DNA of 64,000 bases from Heterocephalus glaber (GCF_000247695.1 NW_004624776.1:8539316-8603315), one strand, 5' to 3'. Counted from the first letter of the stretch, positions 1-11,296 are shown. Program-made: numbers and translations. Notes: generated by a model from the letters alone, not told the origin.

Positions 1-322
1 TCAAGGCTGAAATGTCATGAAGTCCAAGCTGGCACCATTTTTGTAGTGTCAAGCTCATTTTGTCTTTAATCCCAGGCTGCTTTGATGTGTTCAAATGAAA
101 TGCTGAGAGTTTTTAGAGCAGAGAGAGCAATGAAGAGTCTGGCTCCTCAATCTGTCCATCTGGATAGACACACTTTGAATCCAGAGAACTTCTGGCACCT
201 TCACAGTTGAGAACTTCGTGTGCCCTGGAATCAGCAAGAGAGAGTAAACTATTTATCATAAGATATTTGGCCTGGCAGGATGAAAAAGATTGACTTCGAA
301 TGGAAAAAAAAAAAAGATATTC

Positions 323-719
323 TGTCTTAGTTACTTTTCTCATTCCTGAGACAAAATACCTGACATCCAAAGTTAAAGGAGGAAAGGTTTATTTAGCTCA
401 CAGTCTGTAGAGGTTTCAGTCCATAATCAATTGGCTCCAAGGCAGGATGACATGCCAGACAGGCATTGCGGAGGAGAAACAGCTCATGACAGAAGGTAGC
501 AAAGCAACAAGGGATGACCACAGCTCTTTCTATTGCTTATATCTCATCCAAGCTACTTAGGGCAGGTAGTACTCACATTCTTAATCCTAGTGCCTCTGAG
601 CCTAGCACTGCACCATGAATCAATCCCAGCTTCACACACTCTAAATCCAGCCACCTCTGAAATAGCCCCACCTATGACTGCATGAGGCTTTGAGGGGACA
701 TCTAGACACAGCCCTAACA
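323..719 (-). mobile_element. MaLR-type LTR (family also at 35336 and 39201)
   Basis: On the minus strand this reads as an LTR beginning TGTTAGGGCTGTGTCTAGATG and ending near CTAAGACA. It is homologous along its length to the + strand copies at 35336-35721 and 39201-39608, sharing the GTGGGGCT, GATTGATTCATG, ATTAAGG and TTTGTCTCAG blocks. Size (about 400 bp) and TG...CA ends fit a rodent ERVL-MaLR solo LTR. No internal region lies beside it and no clear 5-bp target duplication remains. The ORFs across it are by-products of the repeat. Confidence 0.75.
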
Positions 720-924
720 CTTTATTTACTGTAAGAACTGAGTTGCCATGTATAAACTTATAGGACAAAGACAATAACCCTGATGATATTAAAAAGAGTG
801 CTAAGGAGGATTGCCATCCATCCATTCATTCTTCCATTTGCCACTCACTCACTTACTCACTCATTCATGGAACTACTTGATAGCTGCAGTTGGGTGCCAG
901 TATGTTCACAAGTCCTCAGTAAAG

Positions 925-1097
925 CAGTGATTCTCAAAGTTTGGACCAAGGACAGCAGCAAGGTCACCTTGTAAAAATCTGCTGGAAATGCAGATTTTCA
1001 GGTGCAACCCCAGAACTGCTCAACTGACCTCCCCCAAACTGTGTTTTAACAAGCCCTCTGGTTGACTCCCATGGATGCTGAAGTTTGAGAACCATTG
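925..1097 (+). mobile_element. MER5A-like hAT DNA transposon (non-autonomous)
   Basis: It begins CAGTGATTCTCAAAGTTTGG and ends GTTTGAGAACCATTG, the imperfect terminal inverted repeats of the MER5A family. The interior has the family's TGCTGGAAATGCAGATT and TGTGTTTTAACAAGCCCT segments. About 170 bp, non-coding, an ancient eutherian fossil. The 8-bp target duplication has decayed. Confidence 0.85.
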
Positions 1098-2016
1098 CTC
1101 TGATGCATAGATGTGTTGTGTGAAGTGAGGTGGGAATATTGACAAGTACTTCAACTAAAAAGGACAATGGCATGTGGAAGGAGCCCATTGTTCTAAGGAA
1201 GCAGAGTACAAAGCAACCCCTGACCCCTGGATGGGGCTTTCCAGAGGCTGTTTCTTCTCACTGAGTGCCTGATTCTGTAGCAATTGCCCTGTCTACTCTT
1301 GTGAGATCCAGTAATATTACTCTTTTAGGATGCCAGACAATATGCTGTCGTCTCTATCCAGTATTGTATTGATTTGAAGTATTTTTTAAATTGGCTTCCA
1401 GAATGAAGTATAGAATGACTCAAGTAAAAAATACCTCTACCTTTTCTTGCTGATGTTCTGTGATCAGAATGTCTCCATTTGTGCTTTTATGGAATGGCTA
1501 CAGTCCAGTCCTCAAGGCCTGATGAAAGTTTGCCAAATTCTAGCAATCCTTAATGGTTATCAAAGTTATCTGATAGGTAGCTAAACCCACGTGATATGCT
1601 TAGAAGAAACACTTCCTACTCACAATGACAACCTCTTATTTTCATTGTCCTCTTCCCTTCTTTCTTCCTCACTGAACCATCCTTAGCAAAGAAAGCAGTA
1701 ATGCTGCAAACCAATCCTACAATCACATTGAATAGGCCTGGACACAGCTGTTTGGGAAGCCAGGCTGCTTGTGATGTGAGCTGCCTCCAGGAGCTCCAGG
1801 GTCAAAAGGACTTGTTCTGCAGTAGAATGTGTTGTGTCTCCCGTGTTTTTCTACTGCTTTGGAGTGGAATGTCCAAAGGGGCATGGCTAAGAGGTTAGCC
1901 ACAGCTATGCAGACAACAGCTGGTTGCTTACTTCATTGCCTCCTAAGGTCCTAATTTTGGATCCTGTCCATAGAGTCATTTTCTGGATAGAAGACATCAA
2001 CAGTCCAAATGAGTTT

Positions 2017-2116
2017 TTTGTTTTTGTTTTTGTTTTTGTTTTGTAGTACCGGAGGTCGAACTCAGGACCTTGCACTTTCGAGGCAGGCACAGTGCCACTG
2101 ACCTAAATCCCTGGCC
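2017..2116 (-). mobile_element. ID-type tRNA-derived SINE
   Basis: The reverse complement reads GGGGCCAGGGATTTAGGTCAGTGG...GTACTACAAAA with a (CAAAA)n tail, so it is a minus-strand ID-type SINE with partly decayed pol III A and B boxes. A 12-bp target duplication, CCAAATGAGTTT, lies at 2005-2016 and 2117-2128 and defines the ends exactly. Confidence 0.9.
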
Positions 2117-2256
2117 CCAAATGAGTTTGTTTTATGTTGCCTATATAGTAAACGTCCTCAGAGGTTTTACCGAAAAGATTGAGGTTATGTTTCCAATTAC
2201 TGATGAACATCTTTATTCAAATTCCATCCCTGGAGGACTTAATACTGATATATCAA

Positions 2257-2440
2257 TTGAAAATAATACAACTACTACCATTTGTTGAGAGTTTGCAGAA
2301 TGTCAAGCATTATGTTAATATGGACTTTAATGCCCATTTCACAGCTGTGGAAACTGAAGCTCAGAGAGGTTAAGTAATTTGTTCAGGATTATAGAGCAAG
2401 TAATTCAAAAGACTGGGATTTGACATGACCATGTTGTGAT
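2257..2440 (+). mobile_element. MIR SINE remnant
   Basis: The MIR central core is visible: TTTGTTGAGAGTTTGC, CATTTCACAGCTGTGGAAACTGAAG, and AGAGAGGTTAAGTAATTTG. It is an ancient mammalian tRNA-derived SINE, diverged and without intact promoter boxes. Confidence 0.85.
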
Positions 2441-2740
2441 GTCTCTGATATACCTACTGTGAAAGGATGAAATGATGATGATCTATTTAGCTACAGGAGA
2501 CATGATTCTGTCTTCTATAAATGTGCTTAGACCAGTGCTCAGACAAAGCATGTAGAACAAGGATGGCATCACAGATTGCTTATCAGCCAAAAGTTGGCAA
2601 AACTGGCTGAAGGGAAATTTACCTCTAAATGTTAGATTCCAGAGCTGGCAAATAGGTTTTATCTCACTAACTCAAACAGTGCCTGACATGCTGTGTTGAT
2701 GAAGATTCTGAGGTCATGTGTGAGCCAGCACTAAGAGCTA

Positions 2741-3061
2741 CAGTCAGATTTCCATATCTGCAAGTTCTACATCTGCATATTCAACAAACTATAGATCAAA
2801 AATATTCAGGGAAAAAAATTCATCTTCATTAAACACATATAGGCTATTTTTATTGTTATCCTCTGATAATTCTGTATAATAACTATTTACATAGCATTTA
2901 TGTTTTATTAGGTAGTACTAGTAATCTAGAGATGATTTAAAGTATATGATTTAAAGTACATGTGTGTAGGTTACATACAAATGATACATTATTTTGTATA
3001 AGGGATTTGTACCTCCACCGATCTTGGTATTGAGGTGGGGCTTAATACCAAGAGATGACTG
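2741..3061 (+). mobile_element. Tigger/MER2-type mariner-like element with TA duplication
   Basis: Terminal inverted repeats CAGTCAGATTT... and ...GAGATGACTG are flanked by TA on both sides (2739-2740 and 3062-3063), the signature of Tc1/mariner-pogo insertion. The interior contains the family's AACTATTTACATAGCATTTA and TAATCTAGAGATGATTTAAAGTA blocks. About 320 bp, non-autonomous, no transposase reading frame. A related piece lies at 23345-23592. Confidence 0.85.
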
Positions 3062-3063
3062 TA

Positions 3064-4010
3064 CCCTGATGGCTGAGGGACATCTGGCCTGGACTCAAGG
3101 GGCAACTACAACAACTATCCTACATGTTTCCTATCTTTGATGACCCTGTTGGATACCAGGAGTGTCAAAATTTAGGCTCAGACCTTGAATTTAGATCATA
3201 TCATAATGACCACAGGAAATTAAGTTTGTGAAGATGGGCTCAGTAAAATGTGGTGCTGCCTCATCAGTTCTGGTAAAAGGAGGATTGAAGCAACAGTACA
3301 GCAGATCCAATTAGAATTGGTTACAGGCATGCCTCATTTTAAGGAAACCTACTCATGAAAAAACCTGGATTCATAGAAGCATACATTATAAGATTCTCAA
3401 CCTTACAAAAGGATTGTTGGAATGCTTGTAAATAGGACTATCACTTGGTACCACCCCATTTATATCCATTGCATGCAAGAGATCTTTCGCCATCCCCTCT
3501 ATGATGGGAGATAAGGCAGATAAGAAGCTAATGAAAATGGTATGTGAATATTTAAATTTAAATTTTAAATTTATTACTGTAAAAGACACATTGCATCAAC
3601 CCCTCTCAAAATATTCCTTCTCACTTAAAACATACTTATCCCATTGTTCTTTCCACTTTCTAAAGCAGTTCTCGAAGTCCTCTTTCACAAGTGTCCTCTT
3701 GTGGCTGCCTCAATGCCCTAAACTGATTCAATACATTTATAGCAATTTCTGTTAAATAAAAACATTACTGTGTGTCTTCACTTACCTTATTCACTGGATC
3801 TGGCACCACGAGACTTCTGGCTCTTCCTCCAAATCAAAATGACAGTTAAAGGTAAACATTTTTAATCGATTCAGGACATCAAGCCAGCCATGATAGTACA
3901 ACTAAAGACACACACGAAGGTACTTCCAGAAGTACTGCAAAAATGGCAAAAATGATAGGATAGGTGTATTTGAAGTGATCAGGAACATTTAAAGAGGTAT
4001 TAATGACAAT
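3064..4010. other. Non-coding sequence, no recognised element
   Basis: AT-rich, with stop codons in all frames and no splice-bounded ORF or clear repeat. The short frames at 3386-3755 on both strands have no recognisable protein features. Probably old decayed intergenic DNA. Confidence 0.5.
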
Positions 4011-4185
4011 GTGCCTTTTTAATTTACTTTTTTATTGGTGCATGTTTGCTGTACATAATGATCATATTTATCATAGGAAATCTGTACCTGTACATAATAT
4101 TTCTTAATTCTTTTCTTTTCCCAATTCCCTCCCCTTCCTTCAACTCTTCTTCCTGTCCTCATTTACAAACGATGGGAAATATCTA
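4011..4185 (-). mobile_element. L1-type 3' tail fragment
   Basis: On the minus strand this resembles an L1 3'-end/poly-pyrimidine region: TACAGGTACAGATTTCC and TGTACAGCAAACATGC-like words, then T-rich DNA on the + strand. Boundaries are uncertain and assignment is by resemblance only. Confidence 0.4.
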
Positions 4186-4309
4186 AGATAGTTGATTCCA
4201 TCTTTTTCCTTTCATTTTCCTTTTTTATGTGTCTTTTACTGCAAAATTTCTTAAAATTTAATCATTCATCATATTTTGTGATCACATTTTATATTGTTAA
4301 AATATCCAC

Positions 4310-5905
4310 ACTGTCCAAAGCAATTTACAGACTCAATAAAATATTCATCAATATTCCAATGATGTTTTTTACTGAAATAGAAAAAATAATCCTGAAATTC
4401 ACATAGAATCACAGACCTCAAATAGCCAAAGCAATATTGAGGGAAAAAAAATTAAAAGCTAGAAACATCACACTAGCATACTTCAAAATGTATTACATAG
4501 CTGTTGTAGTCGAAATACCACGGTGCTGGCATAAAAGCAGAAGTGCAGGCCTATGAAATGGAATAGAAAGACCAGAAGTAAATCCACTCATTTATATGCA
4601 ATTGATTTTTGACAAAGGTACCAAGAACACAATGGAGGAAAGGACGGTCTCCTCAAGAAATTATCCTGGGATAACTGGATATCAACATGCACAAGAATGA
4701 AATTGGGTCCTTATTCTCACACCATACACAAAAATAAACTCAGAATGGATTAAAGACTTAAGTATGAGACTTGAAACTCTTACACTACCAGGAGGAAATG
4801 TAGTGGAAAGGAAGGCTCTATGACATGAGTCTGGGCAAAGACGTTTTGGGTGTGAGCCCTAAAGCTCAGGCAACAACAACAAACAGAATGAAGGGACAAC
4901 CTAGGAAATAGAAGAAGATGCTTGTAAAACATACAGCTGATAAGAGGTCAATATCTAAAGTATATAAGAAACTCAATTCAATAGTCAGAAGATAAATAAT
5001 CAGATTTTAAAATGACCAAAGGATCTGAATAGAAAATGTACAGATGCCCAGTAGGTTTACGAAAAATGCTCGAATCACTAATCATCGGAGAAATGCATAT
5101 TAAAATCACAATGAGATATTACCTGAAACCTGTCAGGATGACCGTTATAAGAAACAAAAACTAGCAAGTTCTGTTGAGGATGTGGAGACAGGAAATCCTT
5201 GCTCACTGTTGGTGGGAATGTACACTAGTACAGCCATCATAGAAAACCGTATGGAGGTTCCTCAAAAAGTTATAGATACAACTACAATATGATCTACCAA
5301 ACTCACTCCTGGGTATATATCCAAAGGGTATGAAATCAATGTGCAAAGAGATATTTGCATCCCCACATTCATTGCAGCAATAACCATGATATGGACTCAA
5401 TCTAAGTGTCTATTAACAGACAAGCAGGTGAAGGAAACTTGTACAAGTACGGAATGTAGTACTAGTCAGCCACTATAACAGGAAATCCTGTTTGCATCAA
5501 CATGGATGGACATTAGGTTAAGAGAAATAAACCAGGCACAGAGCACAAATGCTCCACTATCTCACCAATATGTGGAATGTTAAAAAGTTGAATTCATAGA
5601 AGCAAATAGTAGAATGCTGGTTATCAGGGTCTCAGGAGTGAGGGTGGGATCAAAGGACACAAAATCTCAATTAGGAGGAAGCAGTTCAAGAGATCTATGC
5701 TGCAACATGGTGAGTACACAATTCAATCATGTATTAGGTTCTTAAATATTATCAAAAGTAGATTTTGTGTTTTCACTTTATAAAAAGATAAGTATGTGAG
5801 GTAATGTGCATGTTAATTAGCTTGAGTTAGCCATTGTTTTTGCACAATGTATATGTATTTCAAAGAAATATATTGCACACAATAAATATAAGCAATTTTT
5901 TTTGT
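4310..5905 (+). mobile_element. Old L1 fragment, ORF2 3' half plus 3' UTR
   Basis: The sequence follows the L1 ORF2 C-terminal half in order. Segments correspond to the conserved stretches on internal priming, the 'GTTGGTGGGAATGTACACTAGTACAGCC' type region (about 5210), the 'CTCCTGGGTATATATCCAAAGGGTATGAAATCA' type region (about 5305) and the CAACATGGATGGAC region (about 5500). A 3' UTR then runs to about 5905. Frameshifts and stops break it throughout, so nothing is coding. It is an L1M-age element. Confidence 0.85.
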
Positions 5906-5929
5906 CAGTTATAGACAAATAGACAAAAA

Positions 5930-6335
5930 GAAGCTTAACTTTAAGGAAACATATTTATTGAAGAACAATCAGCAACAAGCATTTATAAAACTGATGCTGA
6001 AGCATATCTGCCCTTGTTCCCCACCTTAAGGAGAAAGCATTGTATCTTCTCCATTTATATAAGGCATTCTTGCTGGAAGTATGGAGTACATGTCTTTAAT
6101 CTGTTGAGAAGTTTCTGTTCTACTTCTAGTCTCCTGATAGCTTTTACCACGAACAGCTGTAGAATTTAGTCCAATACTTTTCTTCCAACTAGTGACAGGA
6201 TCATATGGCTTTTTCCTTTCCTCTGTTAAAATGATGACTTTTGGGGGTGGACCTTCCAATGCTGAACCAACACTGCCATCCCTATAACAAAACCACTTTC
6301 TACATCCTGCCAGATCTGACTTCCAATAGTTTGTT
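5930..6335 (-). pseudogene. Unidentified mRNA-like segment with an open frame joined to L1
   Basis: The minus strand carries an open frame of 112 codons (6364-6026). Its first ten residues (MNIDRNLFNK) match the L1 ORF2 'MNID..ILNK' motif, and the remaining ~100 residues do not look like L1. The composition is protein-like: a GPPPKVIIL stretch, a KKPYDPVTSWKKS stretch, and a GEDTMLSP end before a TAA stop. An AATAAA signal follows about 70 bases downstream (complement of 5954-5959), then a short T run at 5896-5903. This suggests the 3' end of a spliced cellular mRNA captured as a retrocopy. I do not recognise the parent gene. Confidence 0.4.
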
Positions 6336-6730
6336 TTGTTAAACAAATTTCTATCTATGTTCATACGTTTTTCTTCTATTATCTTTATCCAGTTTTAGGA
6401 TTAGCACAATGTTGAGTTCCTAAAATGAGGGGAGAAGTGTTCCTTCTTTTTTCTGCTTTAATTGTTTGATATAATTTATCAGTTAAAATGTATATGAGCC
6501 TGCTGTTGTCATATAGGTAGGTTTTCAAGCTAGGAATATATTTTCTTTAATAGGTGCTATTCAAATTTTATATTTCCTCCAGAGTTAGTTTCATTAATTT
6601 GTCTTCCAAGGTACTTCTTAGAAGTTGTCAAATTTATTTCAAAACAGATTTTTGTAATATGCTTTCTATATCCTTTTAAATTCTGTAAAATCTGTGGTAA
6701 TGTCTCCTAGATCTTGATATTGTAATTTTA
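6336..6730 (-). mobile_element. L1 ORF2 reverse-transcriptase fragment, inverted segment
   Basis: Translated on the minus strand, the segment before the unknown ORF reads ELNIVLILKLDKDNRRK. This aligns with the L1 ORF2 motif that precedes MNID in the reverse transcriptase. Plus-strand text such as GGTAGGTTTTCAAGC and AAGTTGTCAAATTTATT is typical antisense ORF2. It sits head-to-head with the sense L1 tail that follows, as in a 5'-inverted (twin-primed) L1 insertion. Confidence 0.7.
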
Positions 6731-6734
6731 AAAA

Positions 6735-7025
6735 TGTATTGTGTAACAGGAAGAAAAGGTCTAAAAGAGCAGGGGAATTGGGAGGGGTAGGGGAAGGGAA
6801 AAAAGAGAAAGGAAAAAATATGAGAAGAGGGAAAAAAATGGAAGCAAGGTCTTTGCAAATAGGGAAGGGTGGAGGGGGTGAAGGGAGGGTAAGGGAAGGG
6901 GAAAAAAAATAAGAACTAAGAGACACATGTAGTGGTACAAGATCCCAATGATGAATATAACTGTATTGTATACCTAAAATGTACCAATAAACTTAATGGG
7001 GGGACAAATAAGTAAAAAATAAAAA
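6735..7025 (+). mobile_element. L1 3' end with G-rich polypurine tract (copy A)
   Basis: It shares AACAGGAAGAAAAGGTC, a long G/A polypurine tract, AAGATCCCAATGATGAAT and ACCTAAAATGTACCAATAAA with the copies at 15384-15782 and 25237-25698. It ends in an A-rich tail. GGGAATTGGGAGGGG is within a potential G-quadruplex. A 15-bp repeat ATAAAACTGATGCTG lies just after the tail (7026-7040) and also at 5985-5999, suggesting the whole 6000-7025 block arrived as one insertion. No ORF is retained. Confidence 0.8.
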
Positions 7026-7043
7026 ATAAAACTGATGCTGGAG

Positions 7044-7832
7044 TACTAGACTGGGGAAGTATGATTTAATGTATCAACGTTTGATATACATGACTTTTCA
7101 AGAACATATCTGTCAAAGAAAGGCCCTGCTGTTGATATTCTAGAGGAAAAAGAAAAGTCAGTAAGAAAAGAGCTTTATATCAAATCTTCACAGTCCATTC
7201 AGTAGGGCTGATTTCACCACATTCCTTTCGACTGAAATAATACTGCATGCTCAGTGTGATGTGATCTTCAGAGAGGTTTGGCACATTGTGGTACAAACCT
7301 ACCACTGATTCAAATCATCATCCTGGAGGCTTTCAGGCTAAGGATGATCCAGGGTTAAAGTCTTTCTCGTGAATGCTAGGAGCTCTCTGGCTCACATGTG
7401 ATTTTAGCCTCAGGTTTGCTCTAGACATCTGGAACTTGAAGCCATCTTATATAAGCATGCTGAAATTAATAAGAGTTTTGTGTAGCTTTGCTCAAGATGT
7501 TATGAAAAACTGCTCAATTTTCTGTTTCTAGGTATTACTATGTAAGAATCACTGTTCGCTGTTTAAAGCAGTAATTTCATATTGAGAACATCGTGTATAT
7601 TCAGAATAATTTGAGGTACAGTTTATATTAAATAAGCTTTCCAAGTACTTTATCACCAGAAGAAGAGGTGACCGAATGGCACAGGATCTGAGTTTCAAAG
7701 CAGGCAGAGTTAATTAGACATTTCATTGACTGATATTGACTTTCAGAGGCATTTCTCCTTGAGGTAATTGTGGTGCTTTGTAATGTCCTGGATGTACCCA
7801 GCAGCTCATCAAAGTAATCCTTGGAACTAGCG
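7044..7832. other. Non-coding unique sequence
   Basis: No ORF with recognisable content, no splice-bounded exon and no clear repeat family was seen between the L1 block and the MaLR LTR. Confidence 0.5.
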
Positions 7833-8317
7833 CTGTTATGGTTTAGATATGGCACGTTCCCCCCACCCCCCACCAAGGCTCATGTGTTGTGGGCTTGTTC
7901 CCCACTGCAGCAATGATCAGAGGTGATGCACTTTTGAGAAGTGATTGGATCATGAGGACTCTAATTTCATCAATGGACTAATCCATTGATGAGTTCATAT
8001 GTCAATGGGCTTATTAGGAAGTAGGGGCCTAATTGGATGAAGCAGGTCACTGGGGCTGTGGCTTTGTAGAGTATATTCTTTTCCCCAGCCCCTTCCTTTC
8101 TGGCTCTTTCCCTCTCTGCTTTCTGGCCACTGTGAGGTGAGCAGCTCTCCTCCACCATGCCATTCCACCATGATGTATCTGCCTCACCACAGGCTTAAAG
8201 CAATGGAGTCAGCTGACCATGGACTAAAATCTCTGAAGCTGTGAGCCAAAATAGATCTTCCTCTTTCAAGTTGTTTCTCCCAGGTATTTTGTCACAGCTA
8301 TGGAAAGCTGACTAACA
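7833..8317 (+). mobile_element. MST/THE1-like MaLR LTR
   Basis: It starts TGTTATGGTTTAGATATGG and ends GAAAGCTGACTAACA. Inside are the MaLR hallmarks GGCTCATGTGTTGTGGG, GTGATTGGATCATGAGGA, TTTCTGGCCACTGTGAGG and CTCTGAAGCTGTGAGCC. At 485 bp it is a near full-length solo LTR, with no internal sequence attached. The target duplication is degraded. Confidence 0.85.
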
Positions 8318-8839
8318 GAAGCCCCACATGTGGCCAGTAAACACTCATAGAGGGAGCAGATGGAATTCACTGGGATGGGTATAGAAAGCTGAGAACAACA
8401 TCTATAACTACACAGCACTTCTCTTCCGTGCTCATATGAAACAATAAAATTACTAGGGGCTACATATACTTATTGAAATTAACTCAAACTCTATCCTGTT
8501 GCACAAGATATTAAGAAGCATTAGGTTTACAAAATTCTCATTTGATCCACCCAAGTTCTTATTTCTCCTCCTCTTCTCCCTAACCAATCCTCTCATATCT
8601 CTACCCAAAGATAAAAAGAGCCTCTCCCTGTGACTTTCCCATGACACACAGTGAGAAATACATTTCACACTACAGCCCATTGCACACATCCACATACATG
8701 TTATTAAAACAAAACACCTGTAAAACAATAGCAATCCTTCTTCTACATAATGCACTCAGATATCTTCTATTGTATTTTATTTGGGGGGATATCAGAATTC
8801 AGTTTGGAATATCAGCACTCACTGGAATATTCTGTGATA

Positions 8840-8935
8840 GGGCCAGGGATTTAGCTCAGTGGCACAGCGCCTGCCTTGCAAGCACAAGGTCCTGAGCTCA
8901 ATCCCCGGTACCAAAAAAAAAAAAAGAGAGAGAGA
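8840..8935 (+). mobile_element. ID-type SINE with 15-bp target duplication
   Basis: GGGCCAGGGATTTAGCTCAGTGGCACAG... carries the pol III A-box, a B-box-like GAGCTCAATCCCCGG, then GGTACC, an A13 run and a (GA)n tail. GAATATTCTGTGATA is repeated perfectly at 8825-8839 and 8936-8950, so insertion was by L1-type target-primed reverse transcription and is fairly recent. Confidence 0.95.
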
Positions 8936-9178
8936 GAATATTCTGTGATAATGGAAACATTCCATAGCTGCACTGTCCACTATGAGAGCCACTGGCCCCA
9001 TGTGGCTATTAAGCACTTGAAATGTGATGGCATGATTAAAGAACTGAAATTTAAACTTTATTCTAAATTAAGCTTAACTAACAAGCCACATTTACATTAA
9101 GTCATGAGCATAGGCTAGTGACTATCACACTGAATTGGTCAGCTTTGGAAAACTGTTTGGGAATAATTAGCAAAGCTA

Positions 9179-9270
9179 GAGCTGAGAGTATAGCTCAGTG
9201 GTAGAGTGCTTGCCTAGCTGGCACAAGGTCCAAGGTTTGATCCCCAGCACTGGAACCCCCCCCCCCAAGA
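9179..9270 (+). mobile_element. Diverged ID-type SINE
   Basis: GAGCTGAGAGTATAGCTCAGTGGTAGAGTGCTTGCC...TTTGATCCCCAGCACTGG followed by a C9 run. The head is a different subfamily from the GGTACC-tailed copies (GGTAGAGTGCTTGCCTAG), closer to the classical rodent ID consensus, and older. Confidence 0.8.
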
Positions 9271-9407
9271 ATTTAAACCCACAGAAAGCTAATCTATCTC
9301 TACCATAGGACTCAGTCATTCCATTCTTAAAAATAAACCCAAAGAAAATGAGTGAATACATCCACCAAAGGGCATATAAAATAATAGCATAAAACTATAA
9401 ATATGGC

Positions 9408-9524
9408 AACAACAGTGGCACGCACTAGAATTCCCAGCTACTTGGAAGATTGAGGCATGAGAATTACTTGGGTCTAGGAATTTGAAACCAGAAACTAGCC
9501 TGGGCAACATAGTGAGATCCTGTC

Positions 9525-9580
<56 letters not shown>
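9408..9580 (+). mobile_element. B1-type 7SL SINE fused to (GA)n microsatellite
   Basis: The B1/Alu-like core is visible: CACGCACTAGAATTCCCAGC, GAGGCATGAGAATTACTTGG, GCCTGGGCAACATAGTGAGA. It is followed by about 55 bp of AG repeat (about 9525-9579) that probably expanded from its tail. Predicted frames of SLSLSLS/ERERER type here are microsatellite artefacts. Confidence 0.8.
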
Positions 9581-9581
<1 letters not shown>

Positions 9582-10575
9582 CACATAGACACTATTTGGG
9601 TGGTAGAATCCAGACCAAAAAAAGTATATATGATATGATTCCACTTATACTGGTCAAGAATAGGCAAGATTAATCTATGGTGATAGAAATCAAAACTGTA
9701 GTATGTCTAGGGGTGGATGAATAGACTGGTCAGTCACATGAAGAAATCTTCTGGATGCTGAAAATGTTCTACATCTTTATTTGGGTGTTGACTACATAGG
9801 TATATATGTAAATATATAAAAATATCACCGAGCTATGTATTTATAATTTATTTACCTTACTGTGTACAACATATAATGGGAAGAAAACTTGTTTTCTAGT
9901 CTAGTCTGAACATAACACAGAGCACTTCACTTCTTACACCAGACTGGGATGAAGGGAAATTCCCCACACACCAATCTATTTTCCAGCAAAAACACCAAAT
10001 GGTGTCCATAATTCAGTTCAATTCTCACACCATCTCCCAGGAGTTAGAATCACTTCCCTCAGTTTGACTGCTCAGTCCCACAAGAATACTCCTACTGTAG
10101 ATGCCAATCAATAGGTCCAGGTTGGGGCCTGTGCTTCTGAGCAACTGGCTATCAATCTAGGTTGACTCATTAGACTCAGGATAACCCTTCACATACACTT
10201 ACCCATTTATCAAAGGACTATTAAAAGGGTTATAGGAGAAAGGGTGGAACATGTGGCAGGCAAAGTATGTGGGACTGGCCTGAGCCTCCATGCCTGTTTC
10301 TGGCACTCCACTGTCCATGTGTTTAGCTATCCTGAAGTTTTCCAAACCCTACCACTTTGGGTTTTTGTGGAGTCTTTATTATCTAGATGAACCCCCACTC
10401 TGAGGCTATCCAGGAGCCCCCAGCTTCCTATCACCTGACTAGTGTACAAAAGATACTTATCACTTCAGAATTTACAAGTGCTTTAGTAGCTATGTACCCG
10501 GAAACAGGACAAAAACCAAGCATATTTCTTATTATAAATTGCAATATCGCAATGTTACTTCAATATAGAGACAAT
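9580..10575. other. Non-coding sequence, no recognised element
   Basis: Mixed unique sequence with short AT-rich blocks. The 68-codon frame at 10387 shows no protein signature, and no exon boundaries were seen. Confidence 0.45.
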
Positions 10576-10668
10576 TTTGGGCGGGGGATTTAGTTCAGTG
10601 TTGCCACTGCCTGCCTTGCAAACACAAGGTCCTGAGTTTGATGCCTAGTATCAAAAAAAAAAAAAAAA
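10576..10668 (+). mobile_element. ID-type SINE cut by an assembly gap
   Basis: GGGCGGGGGATTTAGTTCAGTG...GGTCCTGAGTTTGATGCCTAGTATCAAAA runs into an A16 tail that ends at the first N. The right-hand target duplication is hidden by the gap. Confidence 0.85.
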
Positions 10669-11296
10669 NNNNNNNNNNNNNNNNNNNNNNNNNNNNNNNN
10701 NNNNNNNNNNNNNNNNNNNNNNNNNNNNNNNNNNNNNNNNNNNNNNNNNNNNNNNNNNNNNNNNNNNNNNNNNNNNNNNNNNNNNNNNNNNNNNNNNNNN
10801 NNNNNNNNNNNNNNNNNNNNNNNNNNNNNNNNNNNNNNNNNNNNNNNNNNNNNNNNNNNNNNNNNNNNNNNNNNNNNNNNNNNNNNNNNNNNNNNNNNNN
10901 NNNNNNNNNNNNNNNNNNNNNNNNNNNNNNNNNNNNNNNNNNNNNNNNNNNNNNNNNNNNNNNNNNNNNNNNNNNNNNNNNNNNNNNNNNNNNNNNNNNN
11001 NNNNNNNNNNNNNNNNNNNNNNNNNNNNNNNNNNNNNNNNNNNNNNNNNNNNNNNNNNNNNNNNNNNNNNNNNNNNNNNNNNNNNNNNNNNNNNNNNNNN
11101 NNNNNNNNNNNNNNNNNNNNNNNNNNNNNNNNNNNNNNNNNNNNNNNNNNNNNNNNNNNNNNNNNNNNNNNNNNNNNNNNNNNNNNNNNNNNNNNNNNNN
11201 NNNNNNNNNNNNNNNNNNNNNNNNNNNNNNNNNNNNNNNNNNNNNNNNNNNNNNNNNNNNNNNNNNNNNNNNNNNNNNNNNNNNNNNNNNNNNNNN
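10669..11296. other. Assembly gap (628 N)
   Basis: All bases are N. Reading frames that appear to run across it are artefacts. The gap starts in a SINE A-tail and ends inside an L1 fragment, so missing repeat sequence is the likely content. Confidence 0.99.

Noticed and set aside
8840..8935. tRNA gene
   Set aside because: A and B boxes are present in this and a dozen similar copies, but the A-rich tails and target duplications show these are SINEs.
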